Source: Candidatus Saccharibacteria bacterium UBA6224 (GTDB lineage: Bacteria > Patescibacteriota > Saccharimonadia > Saccharimonadales > UBA4665). From it: DNA of 64,000 nucleotides. Of the stretch, positions 16,723 through 27,981 are shown piece by piece. The notes under the pieces were generated by a model, which saw only the letters and a program-made list of their open reading frames with translations, was not told where the DNA came from and ran no database searches. Made by a program: the position numbers and the translations under genes. Position 1 is the first letter of the stretch. Every line of letters begins with the position of its first letter. The stretch spans positions 163,118 through 227,117 of the forward strand of contig DJWS01000009.1 of the NCBI GenBank assembly GCA_002441585.1, in the 5' to 3' direction.

Positions 16723-19578
16723 GACGAGACTCAGATTAGCACCGGCAGTATCGAGGGTGGGCTCAACGATGCCCAACGTCTGGCCGTCGAAACTCTCGAC
16801 GGTCCGGTATTGGTAGTTGCCGGTGCCGGCACCGGCAAGACCCGCGTCATCGTGGAGCGCGTTATGCGTCTGATCGATCAAGGTATAGCGCCGGAATCCA
16901 TCCTAGCACTGACATTCACCGAAAAGGCGGCTGGCGAGATGCTCGACCGGGTCAACAGCATGCGTCAAGGTATAACACTCGACGCCACCATTGCAACTTT
17001 CAATGGTTTTGGTAACGATTTGCTGCAAGCATACGGGCCAGAATGGGGACTGGGCGTCATCAGACTATTGGGCGAAACCGGTCAATTGGTCTTTATGCGC
17101 GAGCATCTGGACGAGTTCGAACTTGATTACTTCGCACCGGTATCGAAACCAGATGGTCAATTAAGCCTACTAGCCGGTTACGTCTCACTACTCAAGCAAC
17201 AACTAGTCGAGCCAGAAGAATACATATCGTACGCCGATAATTTACCCACAAGCGATGATGCCGCGCGCCTAGAAAAGCGCAAGCATCAGGAATTGGCACG
17301 ATTTTATGCCACCTATATCCGCCTGTGTCGCGAGAACCAGTTCATCGATTACGACGATCAATTGTTTCTGACTATCGGCATGCTGAAGGCCAGACCAAAC
17401 ATACTCAAGCAACTGCAAACCCGCTACCGATACATCATGGTCGATGAGTTCCAAGACACCAACCCGATGCAATCGGCCCTTGTCGATCTGCTAGCCGGAA
17501 AACATCGCAACATCATGGTCGTCGGTGATGACGATCAGAGTATCTACGGCTGGCGCGGCGCCACGCTCGCCAATATTTTGGATTTCAAGGTCCGCTACCC
17601 CGAGGCGACAGAAGTGACTTTGACCGAAAACTATCGTTCCTCGCAGCCGATTCTCGACAGTGCTTATGCGCTGATCCAGGGCAACAACCCGGAGCGGCTT
17701 GAAGTCATGAACCATTTGTCGAAGCAGCTTCACAGCCAGCTGGACGATGGCGTGCCACCGCAGGCAATCCACTTTTCGACCATCGAAGCCGAGATGACCT
17801 GGATAGCCGAGGACATATCGAGGCGCTTGGCTGCCGGCCAAGACCCCAGCAGCATCGCCGTCCTGGCTCGCCGGAACGCCGGCGTCCAAAAAATACACGA
17901 AACCCTGGAGCTCTATGACGTTGCCCATGCCGTCAGTGGATTGAGCAATGATGTCTACGACCAAAACGCAGTACGCCAACTCATCGAAGGCCTTAAGGCC
18001 GTCGGTGATCCGCTCGACGATATGGCGCTCTTCCACACGCTAGGCGGCCCGATGTTCGGTCTGGACCCTGGCAAGTTATCGGCAATAGCCGCCAGTAGCC
18101 GCCGCGAACATGGCAGCTTGGGAGAGGCTATCCACGCCAGCAATGACGAGGCCGCCATCAAGGCGCTCCAGAGCATTGAGAGTTGGCGCACGGCCGCCCA
18201 AGACATGCCGATAGGCCGCATGGCCTACCAAATGATTACGGACAGCGGCTGGAAACAGCAGCTGTACGACCAGGCAGAGGACAATTTGGAATTGCTCATC
18301 GAGGTCCAGGCCCTCAGTAAATATTTCAAGACTCTGAAGGAATTCGAGCGCATCGCCGATGTTGCCAGTGTGCAGAACTACATTGTCAATTTGCCAGCCC
18401 TACGCGCCGCCGGCAGCGGCTTCGATGATGCCACGCTAGATATTTCTGATGTACTGGTCAACGTCCTGAGCGTCCACCGCGCCAAGGGCCTGGAATGGGG
18501 CACGGTGTACGTCGTCGATTGCACCGAGGGATCTTTCCCGATGCGCTCGTTCGGGGCGGGACTGCAGGTACCCGACCAACTGAAGGCCAACCAAAGTGCC
18601 GCCGACCAGCACATGCACGAGGAACGACGACTGATGTACGTCGCCGCCACGCGCGCTCGCCGCGAGCTCATCCTGACACATGCCGACCAGCACGGCAGCG
18701 GTGCCCTGCGTAAGCCATCGCGGTTTTTGGCCGAGCTGCTCGGACGCGCCGATGCCAGCGTATTGCATGAAGAAGCCAAGCAAACCAATCTAGAATTATT
18801 CGCACCGCGCGCCACGACCGAAACGGTGCCATTGCCATCGCACATGAAGCCAGACGGGCATATCATGCTTAGCGTCAGCCAGATAGATTGTTGGCTGCGC
18901 TGTCCGCAAGATTTTTATTACATTCACGTCCTGCAGATGCCATTACCACCCGAACCAGCTCTGCAGTATGGGACCATCGTGCATGGCGTCATCGAAAAAA
19001 TCCATCAGGGTAGGCGAAACGACAATCCGCCAAGCCTGGAAGATTTGCGAACTTATGCTCTTAGCAGCCTGCCGATGACAGGCTATGCCTCGGCAAGGTC
19101 GCGCGAACGAGCGCACCACCAGGCCCAGAAGACTGTCGAGGCGATATACGAACGCTTCATGCATGCGCCACTACCTATCGAAGCGGAGTTGCCGTTCGGC
19201 ATCATGCTACCCGACATCAAGCTTAAAATAATTGGTCGTATCGATGCCGTTTATCAGCTAGACGAAGGCGTAGAAATACGTGATTTCAAGACAGGCACCA
19301 GCGTCACTACACCCGACAAGGCCAAACGCCGCGCCACGGCATCGAATCAGCTGGCACTATACGCACTGGCCTGGCGGCAAATGCACGATGATATGCCAGC
19401 GCTACTGACGCTCGATTTCGTCGAGACCGGGCAGCAGGGCAGCGTCAAGAAGCAAGCTAAATCCTTGGCGACCCTGACTAGCAAATTGGAGAATATGGTC
19501 GAGTCCTTGCAGCGCGGGGAATATCCCAGCGGCAAAGACCATACCTTTTGTAATCATCCATTGGCAAAACAATCATAG
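16720..19578 (+). CDS. UvrD/PcrA-like helicase fused to RecB/AddB-type nuclease
   Basis: 952 residues. SF1A helicase motifs include Walker A GAGTGKTR (35-42), DEFQDTNP near 242, GDDDQSIYGWRG and VLSVHRAKGLEW. The C-terminal PD-(D/E)XK nuclease domain has LQYGTIVHGVIEKIH, GRIDAVYQ (about 839) and IRDFKTG (about 854), plus a QLALYAL motif. The architecture matches AddA/AdnA-like end-processing enzymes in double-strand break repair. A lone cysteine pair in DCWLRCP may be a remnant of the Fe-S site of AddB-type nucleases. Confidence 0.9.
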   Translation: MDETQISTGSIEGGLNDAQRLAVETLDGPVLVVAGAGTGKTRVIVERVMRLIDQGIAPESILALTFTEKAAGEMLDRVNSMRQGITLDATIATFNGFGNDLLQAYGPEWGLGVIRLLGETGQLVFMREHLDEFELDYFAPVSKPDGQLSLLAGYVSLLKQQLVEPEEYISYADNLPTSDDAARLEKRKHQELARFYATYIRLCRENQFIDYDDQLFLTIGMLKARPNILKQLQTRYRYIMVDEFQDTNPMQSALVDLLAGKHRNIMVVGDDDQSIYGWRGATLANILDFKVRYPEATEVTLTENYRSSQPILDSAYALIQGNNPERLEVMNHLSKQLHSQLDDGVPPQAIHFSTIEAEMTWIAEDISRRLAAGQDPSSIAVLARRNAGVQKIHETLELYDVAHAVSGLSNDVYDQNAVRQLIEGLKAVGDPLDDMALFHTLGGPMFGLDPGKLSAIAASSRREHGSLGEAIHASNDEAAIKALQSIESWRTAAQDMPIGRMAYQMITDSGWKQQLYDQAEDNLELLIEVQALSKYFKTLKEFERIADVASVQNYIVNLPALRAAGSGFDDATLDISDVLVNVLSVHRAKGLEWGTVYVVDCTEGSFPMRSFGAGLQVPDQLKANQSAADQHMHEERRLMYVAATRARRELILTHADQHGSGALRKPSRFLAELLGRADASVLHEEAKQTNLELFAPRATTETVPLPSHMKPDGHIMLSVSQIDCWLRCPQDFYYIHVLQMPLPPEPALQYGTIVHGVIEKIHQGRRNDNPPSLEDLRTYALSSLPMTGYASARSRERAHHQAQKTVEAIYERFMHAPLPIEAELPFGIMLPDIKLKIIGRIDAVYQLDEGVEIRDFKTGTSVTTPDKAKRRATASNQLALYALAWRQMHDDMPALLTLDFVETGQQGSVKKQAKSLATLTSKLENMVESLQRGEYPSGKDHTFCNHPLAKQS

Positions 19579-19579
19579 A

Positions 19580-19610
19580 AAAATCCCCTCGCTGGTCGAG
19601 GGGATTTTAT
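19580..19610. terminator. Bidirectional terminator between helicase and aquaporin genes
   Basis: AAATCCCCTCG-CTGGT-CGAGGGGATTTT is a perfect 10-11 bp stem with A and T tracts on its two sides, serving the two convergent genes. Confidence 0.85.
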
Positions 19611-19627
19611 CAGTGACTACCAGGCGA

Positions 19628-20416
19628 TTATTTGCGCTTGGTGGTCGTCTTTTTGCGGGTTGTGGTCTTTTTCTTAGCGGCAGTAGCCTTTGGCTTCGGC
19701 GCTACGGCTGCACGTGAAGTGCTGGCCGAAGTAGCAGCCGGAGCGGCGGCGCGACGTCCGCTAACGACGTTCAAGCGCATTTCGTCAGTGAACAACCATG
19801 CGTAGAGGTTGAAACCGAGCAACGCACCTAGTACTGGACCAAGCACGTAAGTGCCCCAGCCCATAGAACCCCAGATGCTCCAAGCCTGGTCGGCCAGGGC
19901 AACGCCTGGGTTGATCAGACCAATCGAGGCCGATGAGGCTACTACGATACCGAGCGCATAACCGAGTCCGACAACAGCTGCCTTAAGGCCGACGTTGTAA
20001 CGGTTGAAGACGGCTGCTGCCCAACCAAAGGCCAGGATAGCGGCACCGACAGCCTCAGCTACCATGACGCGCGATGAGTACTCACCACCAACACTGCTGA
20101 GGTCGGTGTTGATGTGGTAGCTAAACAGCCAGTAAGCTGCCCAGGCACCAAGCAACTGTACGATCAAGTACATGACTGCTGGCAAGGTCTTGAGGTGCCG
20201 GACGGTCCACAAGGCAATCGTAATGGCCGGGTTTAGCACGGCACCCGAAGCCACGCCAAATACCATCACGACCATAGCTGCAGCCAGGGCAGCGGCCACG
20301 CCGACAAAGTACGGCACGCCGATTGTTGAATGTTGCACGCCAATGACGACCAGCGTCAAGACACCACTACCGACAAACTCGGCAACGAGTGCGGCGACGT
20401 TTTTCTTTCCAAACAT
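19628..20416 (-). CDS. Aquaporin/MIP family channel with lysine-rich tail
   Basis: 262 residues from the ATG at 20416, which has a GGAGG site 10 nt upstream; a longer reading has none. Six membrane helices. The first pore motif is NPA (AVLNPAITIAL) and the second is NPG (GLINPGVAL), an uncommon variant. The C-terminal 50 residues are Ala-, Thr- and Lys-rich (AAKKKTTTRKKTTTKRK), reminiscent of histone-like tails. It should conduct water or a small neutral solute; selectivity is not deducible. Confidence 0.85.
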   Translation of the reverse strand: MFGKKNVAALVAEFVGSGVLTLVVIGVQHSTIGVPYFVGVAAALAAAMVVMVFGVASGAVLNPAITIALWTVRHLKTLPAVMYLIVQLLGAWAAYWLFSYHINTDLSSVGGEYSSRVMVAEAVGAAILAFGWAAAVFNRYNVGLKAAVVGLGYALGIVVASSASIGLINPGVALADQAWSIWGSMGWGTYVLGPVLGALLGFNLYAWLFTDEMRLNVVSGRRAAAPAATSASTSRAAVAPKPKATAAKKKTTTRKKTTTKRK

Positions 20417-20480
20417 ACTGTTGGAACCTCCACTTATTAGTAGGTACAGCGTATCGCCCCTGAATGTATTTGTAAAGAGC

Positions 20481-21413
20481 TTATGCTTTGGCTGGTTCGA
20501 TGGTGGCGGCGCGTTGCGTACCATCACAAAGCACCAGGTACGTTCCAACTTGGAAAGCCGTCATGGCACTATACAATTTTGAGTATTGCTCGGTTGCGTT
20601 CGGTCCACCAGCCATGGCTCGAGCCAACTTGCGGGCGTACCACATATCGATACCGAATGCTTGCTCGCCGGTATCCGTGACAAACCCATCACGGTCGAAC
20701 GTCGTACCCTCGACTTGGTTGAAGAGAGCCAAGACCTCACGATGGCCGACAGTTGGTGTATCGTCGCTTTGCAGCACTTCCACGGTCCGGCCATTGTCAG
20801 ATGTACTCTCTTGCAGCGCCGCTTCAGGATTCCAGGCACCGAAACGCCTTAGCAATTCTTCGGATCGAGCTCGATCGATGGCACTGGCGTCATAATCTTC
20901 GCCCATGACTGCGCCAGACAACTCACCCACGGCACTACTAGGATCAAGTATGGCCCTCACTATGGCAGCCGCTCGGTCGTTAGCACCACAACCGGTCCTA
21001 ACCGAACCGTCCGGTTTGCGGAAATTCGTTGCTACGGCTGCTTCGTCGACGTGCGCACCCAGCACGACGCCCTCGGCCTCCAGTTTTTGTTTGACGATAT
21101 CGATGCGTGATTCGATATCATCCGGAGCCTCTGGCTCAAACCAGCCCGACAACTCCGCCGCGATATAGGCAGTTATAAGCGGTCCACCGGCAATCGACGG
21201 GCGCAAATCGGGGGCCGATCCGTCCATGTGCCTAGTGCACAAACGCCCATCAAAACAACAACCGGGCGCATTGTCTGCTACCCGCTTTAGATAATTCTCG
21301 ACTTTATTGACTAATTCTTCGCATTGCTCCTGAGTGGCATCAGCGTGAATGGTACCTTCGCCACGCCCAATCGGCTGAGGCATTGTGATTGTGATATCGG
21401 TTGGCATAAGCAT
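20481..21413 (-). CDS. Cadmium-type (CDCA-like, zeta-class) carbonic anhydrase-like protein
   Basis: 310 residues from ATG at 21413 (AGAGGA 6 nt upstream; ATG at 21407 also possible). Key residues resemble the diatom CDCA metal site, Cys-x-Asp-x-Arg ... His ... Cys: CFDGR (Cys53, Asp55, Arg57), GAHVDE (His121) and TGCGANDR (Cys142). In known CDCA enzymes the Cys, His and Cys bind Cd or Zn, and the Asp-Arg pair orders the site. The C-terminal half has no assignment. I call the fold from motif order alone. Confidence 0.55.
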   Translation of the reverse strand: MLMPTDITITMPQPIGRGEGTIHADATQEQCEELVNKVENYLKRVADNAPGCCFDGRLCTRHMDGSAPDLRPSIAGGPLITAYIAAELSGWFEPEAPDDIESRIDIVKQKLEAEGVVLGAHVDEAAVATNFRKPDGSVRTGCGANDRAAAIVRAILDPSSAVGELSGAVMGEDYDASAIDRARSEELLRRFGAWNPEAALQESTSDNGRTVEVLQSDDTPTVGHREVLALFNQVEGTTFDRDGFVTDTGEQAFGIDMWYARKLARAMAGGPNATEQYSKLYSAMTAFQVGTYLVLCDGTQRAATIEPAKA

Positions 21414-21578
21414 CTCCGATCCTCTGCGGGACTCCATATTTTATACTTTCATATTAAATTATTCAGGTCCCATGATACGCCTGTCACTCAACATTTCAAG
21501 CAGATTTTGTAACGAATGTCACAGCTCTTTTCGGGCAAATCAGCTACATTGATTTATAGATAAAGGAACGGAGTAGCC

Positions 21579-21935
21579 ATGATACACCCCGATCAAGCCA
21601 AGAGCGATCAGCAGCTGGGTGAAGTCTTACGCTATCTCGCCGATAAATGTCGCCGCAATTCGGACTACCTTGAAGATTTGATGGATGACATTTGGAAACA
21701 GGCACCCCTCGAAGAACGCGTAACGGTATTGGCCGTACAGTCCATGCTTGCCCCGCAAGATCCAGAGATGAAGGAAGCGTACGCTAAGGCTTGTCTGTTC
21801 GAAAAATATATCGCCAGCGGCCAGGCGTACCAGGATATGCTTGAGGACATGCATACACTAGCGGCGCTAGAGGCCAGCCTGCAGCTGGAAAGCGGCCCAC
21901 CCGAAACCGATCCGCATTATCCTGACGCGGCCTAG
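21579..21935 (+). CDS. Small helical protein, function unknown
   Basis: 118 residues, acidic, soluble and almost entirely helical by composition, with no recognisable domain. An AAAGGA site precedes the ATG. It sits upstream of mscL but has its own spacing, and a TATACT box separates the two genes. Confidence 0.6.
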   Translation: MIHPDQAKSDQQLGEVLRYLADKCRRNSDYLEDLMDDIWKQAPLEERVTVLAVQSMLAPQDPEMKEAYAKACLFEKYIASGQAYQDMLEDMHTLAALEASLQLESGPPETDPHYPDAA

Positions 21936-21994
21936 AATATACGTGTTCTTGGTTGCATGAATTATACTGAACGCATAAATAGAGGAGATGCGTG

Positions 21995-22399
21995 ATGTTC
22001 AAAGAGTTCAAGCAATTCATCCTACGCGGCAATGTAGTCGATTTGGCAGTCGCGGTAGTCATTGGTGCCGCATTCGGTGCGGTCGTTACCGCACTGGTTA
22101 GCGACTTCGTCACGCCTCTTATTGCCGCAATTGGCGGGCAACCCGATTTCTCGAACCTGACCTTTACCGTCAATAACAGCAAGTTCATGTACGGTCATTT
22201 CCTGAACGCCGTCATATCGTTCTTGCTCATCGCCGCTGTCGTTTTCTTCTTCATCGTGCAACCGATCAACCAGATGCTGAAGCGCGCCGCCCGCAACAAG
22301 ACGCCAGAAGATCCGACCGAGAAAAAATGCCCGGAATGCCTAAGCGAAATTCCAATCAAGGCCACCCGCTGCGCCTACTGCACATCCAAAATTAAGTAG
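21995..22399 (+). CDS. mscL: MscL mechanosensitive channel with C-terminal zinc ribbon
   Basis: 134 residues. The family signature is intact: FKEFKQFILRGNVVDLAVAVVIGAAFGAVV followed by a second helix (FLNAVISFLLIAAVVFFFIV). The C-terminal helix normally found is replaced or followed by a four-cysteine zinc-ribbon (CPECLSEIPIKATRCAYC). The channel releases solutes on osmotic down-shock. I chose ATG at 21995, 7 nt after AGAGGAG, rather than GTG at 21992. Confidence 0.93.
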   Translation: MFKEFKQFILRGNVVDLAVAVVIGAAFGAVVTALVSDFVTPLIAAIGGQPDFSNLTFTVNNSKFMYGHFLNAVISFLLIAAVVFFFIVQPINQMLKRAARNKTPEDPTEKKCPECLSEIPIKATRCAYCTSKIK

Positions 22400-22976
22400 A
22401 ATGTGCTGCTTACGAAACCCGGAGCTGTTCGCGGGGCCTCGCCCCGCACCCCACTTCCTTTTGGCATAGCCCAAACATCTACCCTACTTTTGGCTTGACC
22501 CAAAAGTAGACAAAAACTCAAGGCCTAGTCTTTGGTTCTTGGTCAACTGTTGTCAGCTGCAACAACTGCCTGCGGGTCTCGTTCGGGTCCAACAAGTGGT
22601 CCCTTCACTCAAACAGGTCCTCGGCCAAGGAGAGGTATTGCTTCGCAATACCTAGTTGTCGCACTACAACAGTTGAACCAGGAACATCGGCAGGGCCATG
22701 TAGCCCCAAGCCGGTGATAGGTCTGGGGCTAGATGGCCCATCGGCTTGCCCGAGGTTTGGAGTGGTCAGGTGAGTGTGCTTGGCTGGCCAAAGTACGTCT
22801 AACGAAACAAGGCCTGCTCGTAGCAGACCTTGTGAGGCGATCTTTGGCCAAACTCACCTGACCATGGAGAAACCCGGCGGAAACGTATGTGGGCCTAGCT
22901 TTTTGCCTTCTTTTGGGTGATGCCAAAAGAAGGTGGCCCTGCCGGGCCAGTCCGGCCATGCTAAATCAAAAGATGC
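22400..22976. other. Gene-free, heavily structured intergenic segment (candidate structured RNA)
   Basis: No credible gene is present. The segment is filled with long inverted repeats: 22431-22447 (GCGGGGC/GCCCCGC); 22484-22509 (10 bp, loop CTTGAC); 22535-22553 with 22666-22685, enclosing 22633-22652 (AGGTATTG/CAATACCT); 22693-22739 (7+7 bp); 22764-22863, a three-tier arm with inner stems 22786-22793/22842-22849 and 22808-22832; and 22906-22933 (11 bp, loop GTGATG). The second and last hairpins share the core CTTTTGG/CCAAAAG, as if bracketing the unit. GAAACCCGG is repeated directly at 22414 and 22869. I cannot match it to tmRNA, RNase P, SRP or 6S RNA. Confidence 0.6.
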
Positions 22977-23408
22977 TTACTTGTGGCGCTGGTGATGCCG
23001 CTTAAGCCCGGCCACCTGCAGGCGAACGGCCTGTCGGTCGACGATTGCCTGAGCATGCTCGAGGCTGACTTGGTCTTTGGCCTCGGCCTTCATCTTTTGA
23101 GCTCGCTCGTATGCGGCCTGAGCTTCGGCTTCGTTGATGGTGTCAGCGTGGTCCGCCTCATCGACTAGGACGCGCAGCACATTGTCGGAGACATCAATCA
23201 CGCCACCATTGGTAGCAAAAAACTCACGGTCACGGTCGGCATCCTTAGGGTTGCGTCGAACCACAATCACACCGGAAGTCGCGACGCTGACGAGCGGCAT
23301 GTGGTCTTGCATGACACCAATCTCGCCCTCGAGCGTCGGCAGAATCACCTCCGCGACATCATCATCAAACTTCGTCCCAGACAGGGCAACGAGTTGAAAA
23401 TGAAACAT
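22977..23408 (-). CDS. atpC: F1 ATP synthase epsilon subunit
   Basis: 143 residues. The N-terminal beta sandwich has ILPTLEGEIGVMQDHMPLVSVA and the C-terminal part is two helices. It couples rotation and regulates hydrolysis. Last gene of the atp operon, 5 nt after atpD, and adjacent to the structured segment. Confidence 0.95.
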   Translation of the reverse strand: MFHFQLVALSGTKFDDDVAEVILPTLEGEIGVMQDHMPLVSVATSGVIVVRRNPKDADRDREFFATNGGVIDVSDNVLRVLVDEADHADTINEAEAQAAYERAQKMKAEAKDQVSLEHAQAIVDRQAVRLQVAGLKRHHQRHK

Positions 23409-23413
23409 TCGGG

Positions 23414-25122
<1,709 letters not shown>

Positions 25123-25135
25123 ATAACATCCTCCT

Positions 25136-26008
25136 CTAGCCGTTCAAGGCTTCTGCTCCACCGGTTATTTCTGCCAGCTCCTGGGTAATGGCTGCCTGAC
25201 GGGCAGTGTTGTACTCGAGCGTGTAATCATCAATCAGTTCGTTGGCGTTGTCGGTGGCGTTCTTCATGGCGACCATGCGCATGGCATGTTCACTAGCCAA
25301 GCTCTCGAGCACCGCCTGCCAAATCTGCGCCTCGATCAGGCGAGTCGTGACTTGTTCGATAACGGTCTCAATGTCGGGCTCGAAATTGCTGACATCGGGC
25401 AATTTTGGCCTGTCGTCTGGCTCTTCGGTTCGGGCCGGCAATAGCTGCATGGTCAATGTCTGCTGCGAAATGCTGGACTTGCTGAGGGTATAGAACATCA
25501 CGACTTCGTCGATTTCTTGGTTTTCGTACTGCTCGATAATGGTGTTCAGAACCGGCCGAACATCGTTGGCCGTCGGCTGGTCGCCAAACGACGGATAGAC
25601 ACCCTCCAGCTCGACGTCGCTGAGGCGTCGGACAAATTGTGCGCCTTTGGTGCCAATGGCGATGATGCGACTCGACACCTTGGACTTTTGATCTTCGCGG
25701 ATGTGCTTGGTCAGTAATTTCAGAATGTTGGCGTTGTAGGCACCGGCCAGGCCGCTGTTGCTGGTAATGACGACGTAAAGTCGTCGCTTGACCTCGCGGC
25801 GCTGGAACAAAGCGTGCTGCTCGACTTCGTCGATGGCGCCAAGGCGGGCCAACAGTTCGTAGGCTAGCTCTCGATAGGTGCGGCTGCGAGCGGCGTAATC
25901 TTGGGCGCGGCGTAATTTGCTGGCACTAACCAGCTGCATCGCCTTAGTGATTTGGCGGGTGTTCTTGATGGAACTGATGCGTCGCTTGAGCGCGATGGTA
26001 CTTGCCAC
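25136..26008 (-). CDS. atpG: F1 ATP synthase gamma subunit
   Basis: 290 residues. N-terminal helix IALKRRISSIKNTRQITKAM and C-terminal helix with ATDNANELIDDYTLEYNTARQAAITQEL form the coiled-coil rotor shaft. Length and both signatures fit the family. It lies 8 nt after atpA. Confidence 0.96.
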   Translation of the reverse strand: MASTIALKRRISSIKNTRQITKAMQLVSASKLRRAQDYAARSRTYRELAYELLARLGAIDEVEQHALFQRREVKRRLYVVITSNSGLAGAYNANILKLLTKHIREDQKSKVSSRIIAIGTKGAQFVRRLSDVELEGVYPSFGDQPTANDVRPVLNTIIEQYENQEIDEVVMFYTLSKSSISQQTLTMQLLPARTEEPDDRPKLPDVSNFEPDIETVIEQVTTRLIEAQIWQAVLESLASEHAMRMVAMKNATDNANELIDDYTLEYNTARQAAITQELAEITGGAEALNG

Positions 26009-26016
26009 TTGCTATC

Positions 26017-27564
26017 CTACTTCTTCGTCTCTTCCTTGGCTTCGTAGGCCTTGGTTACTTCGTTGGCTACCTTGAGCACCGTCTTGTTGTCGTCATCAGA
26101 CGGTTTGTCGCCGGTGTTCAGTGTCTCGGTCAATTTGCCGTGCTTGCTCTTGAATTCACGGAGCAGGGCGGCTTCAGCGGTCTTGATCTTGTCGAGCGGC
26201 ACGTTGTCGAAGCTACCTTGAGTAGCGGCGTATAGCAAAACATACATTTCCCAGATGGCGTAAGGCAGGAACTGGGGCTGCTTCAGCAGCTCGGTCAGGC
26301 GTTGACCACGTTCGATGGTGCGACGGGTCTCGGGATCGAGGTCGGTCGAGAATTGGCTAAAGGCAGCCAACTCACGGAACTGGGCCAAGCTAAGCTTTAG
26401 ACCACCACCAACGGACTTGACGGCCTTGGTCTGGGCGTCACCACCCACACGTGACACCGACAAGCCAACCGAGATAGCCGGGCGGATACCTTGGTAGAAC
26501 AAGTTGGTCTCCAGAAAAATCTGACCGTCGGTAATACTAATGACGTTGGTCGGAATGTAGGCACTAATGTCACCGGCCTGTGTCTCGATGATTGGCAGTG
26601 CCGTCAGCGAACCGGCGCCTAACTCATCGCTGAGCTTGGCGGCACGCTCGAGTAGGCGTGAGTGCAAGTAAAAGACATCGCCCGGGTAGGCTTCGCGTCC
26701 CGGTGGACGGCGGAGCAAGAGAGACATCTGGCGATAGGCGGCGGCGTGCTTGGTCAAGTCATCGTAAATGATAAGCGCGTGTTGCTTGTTATCGCGGAAA
26801 TATTCACCCATGGCGGCCCCGGCGTAAGGCGCCAAATACAGCATGGCGGCCGGATCGGCCGGGCTGGTCGCGATGATGATGGTCTGATCCATCACCCCTT
26901 CGCGCTTGAGGCGCTCCTGCAGGGCAGAGACCTTCGATAGCTTCTGACCGATGGCGACATAGACATTGATGACGCCGGTTTTCTGGCGAGCCTGGTTAAC
27001 CATGGTATCGACGGCGATAGCTGTCTTACCGGTCTGGCGGTCGCCAATGATAAGCTCACGCTGACCACGGCCGATTGGCACGATGGCATCGATGGCCATG
27101 ATTCCCGTCATTAGCGGTTCGTGCACGTGCTTGCGATCCAGCACACCGGGTGCTGGGCGCTCCACGCGACTGGTTTGCTTAGCCTTGATCGGCTCACCAC
27201 CATCTAGCGCACGACCGAGTGGGTCAACTACACGGCCGACTAGTTCGGGGCCGACGGGCACTTCCAGCACCTTACCACTCAGACGAGCGCGAGCGCCGGC
27301 GCCGACTTCGGCATCTTCACCCAGTAGTACGGCACCTATTTCGTCTTCACCGAGGTTGAAAGCAAAGGCCGTGACCGGCTGGCCATCGACACCCTCGATT
27401 TCGAGCATTTCGTTGTAGCCACAACGGCGCAGGCCATAAATCCAGGCAATACCGTCACCGACGCGGGTGACCACGCCGACCTCTTCGATCTCCGGTCGCG
27501 TCTTCAGCTCGGCAATCGCTGCGCGAATGTCGGCCGAGAGTTCATTAATAGAAAGTTCGCTCAC
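26017..27564 (-). CDS. atpA: F1 ATP synthase alpha subunit
   Basis: 515 residues. The nucleotide-binding P-loop [11 protein letters not shown] lies near 170. The signature [16 protein letters not shown] contains the arginine finger region. Non-catalytic nucleotide-binding subunit, standard length. Upstream is atpH with a 9 nt gap. Confidence 0.97.
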   Translation of the reverse strand: MSELSINELSADIRAAIAELKTRPEIEEVGVVTRVGDGIAWIYGLRRCGYNEMLEIEGVDGQPVTAFAFNLGEDEIGAVLLGEDAEVGAGARARLSGKVLEVPVGPELVGRVVDPLGRALDGGEPIKAKQTSRVERPAPGVLDRKHVHEPLMTGIMAIDAIVPIGRGQRELIIGDRQTGKTAIAVDTMVNQARQKTGVINVYVAIGQKLSKVSALQERLKREGVMDQTIIIATSPADPAAMLYLAPYAGAAMGEYFRDNKQHALIIYDDLTKHAAAYRQMSLLLRRPPGREAYPGDVFYLHSRLLERAAKLSDELGAGSLTALPIIETQAGDISAYIPTNVISITDGQIFLETNLFYQGIRPAISVGLSVSRVGGDAQTKAVKSVGGGLKLSLAQFRELAAFSQFSTDLDPETRRTIERGQRLTELLKQPQFLPYAIWEMYVLLYAATQGSFDNVPLDKIKTAEAALLREFKSKHGKLTETLNTGDKPSDDDNKTVLKVANEVTKAYEAKEETKK

Positions 27565-27573
27565 TATAATCTC

Positions 27574-27981
27574 CTATTTCGTATTGGCAGTTAATTCTTT
27601 GAATAGGTTGAGTTTGCCACGTACGGTCAGATCCAACTGCTGATTGGCTAGCTCCAAGCGTACGCCGCCAACAACCCGTTCATCGATTTGTTCACTGATA
27701 ATAATTTTCTTGGCCTTGGGGAAAGCGGCTGCCAGCTGCTGTCTGATATCGCTCCGGACAGCTTCGGTCAGGGGGAAAGCACTGATGGCTTTAGCTTCGA
27801 TCACGCCCTCCTGGTCAGCTCGGTACTGTTCCATGTCACGCAGTAGCGAGTCAAGCTCGCCGACGCGTTTTTCGGTCAGCATATAGGCTGCTACCTCTTG
27901 ATTGAGCCGATCTACGTCGGCACCAGCTTGCGCATAGCGCTTGGCCAATAGTTGGGCGAGACGTGAACGGCTCAACTTCAT
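27574..27981 (-). CDS. atpH: F1 ATP synthase delta subunit (short)
   Basis: 135 residues, shorter than the usual 175-180. The C-terminal domain motif VVGGVRLELANQQLDLTVRGKL is clear. The N-terminal helical bundle is reduced. It overlaps atpF by 4 nt. Identity rests on the C-terminal signature and the gene order. Confidence 0.88.
   Translation of the reverse strand: MKLSRSRLAQLLAKRYAQAGADVDRLNQEVAAYMLTEKRVGELDSLLRDMEQYRADQEGVIEAKAISAFPLTEAVRSDIRQQLAAAFPKAKKIIISEQIDERVVGGVRLELANQQLDLTVRGKLNLFKELTANTK

Noticed and set aside
22400..22976. tmRNA, RNase P, SRP or 6S RNA
   Set aside because: None of the conserved cores of these RNAs (tag frame and tRNA-like end, P4 helix motif, SRP tetraloop) could be found.
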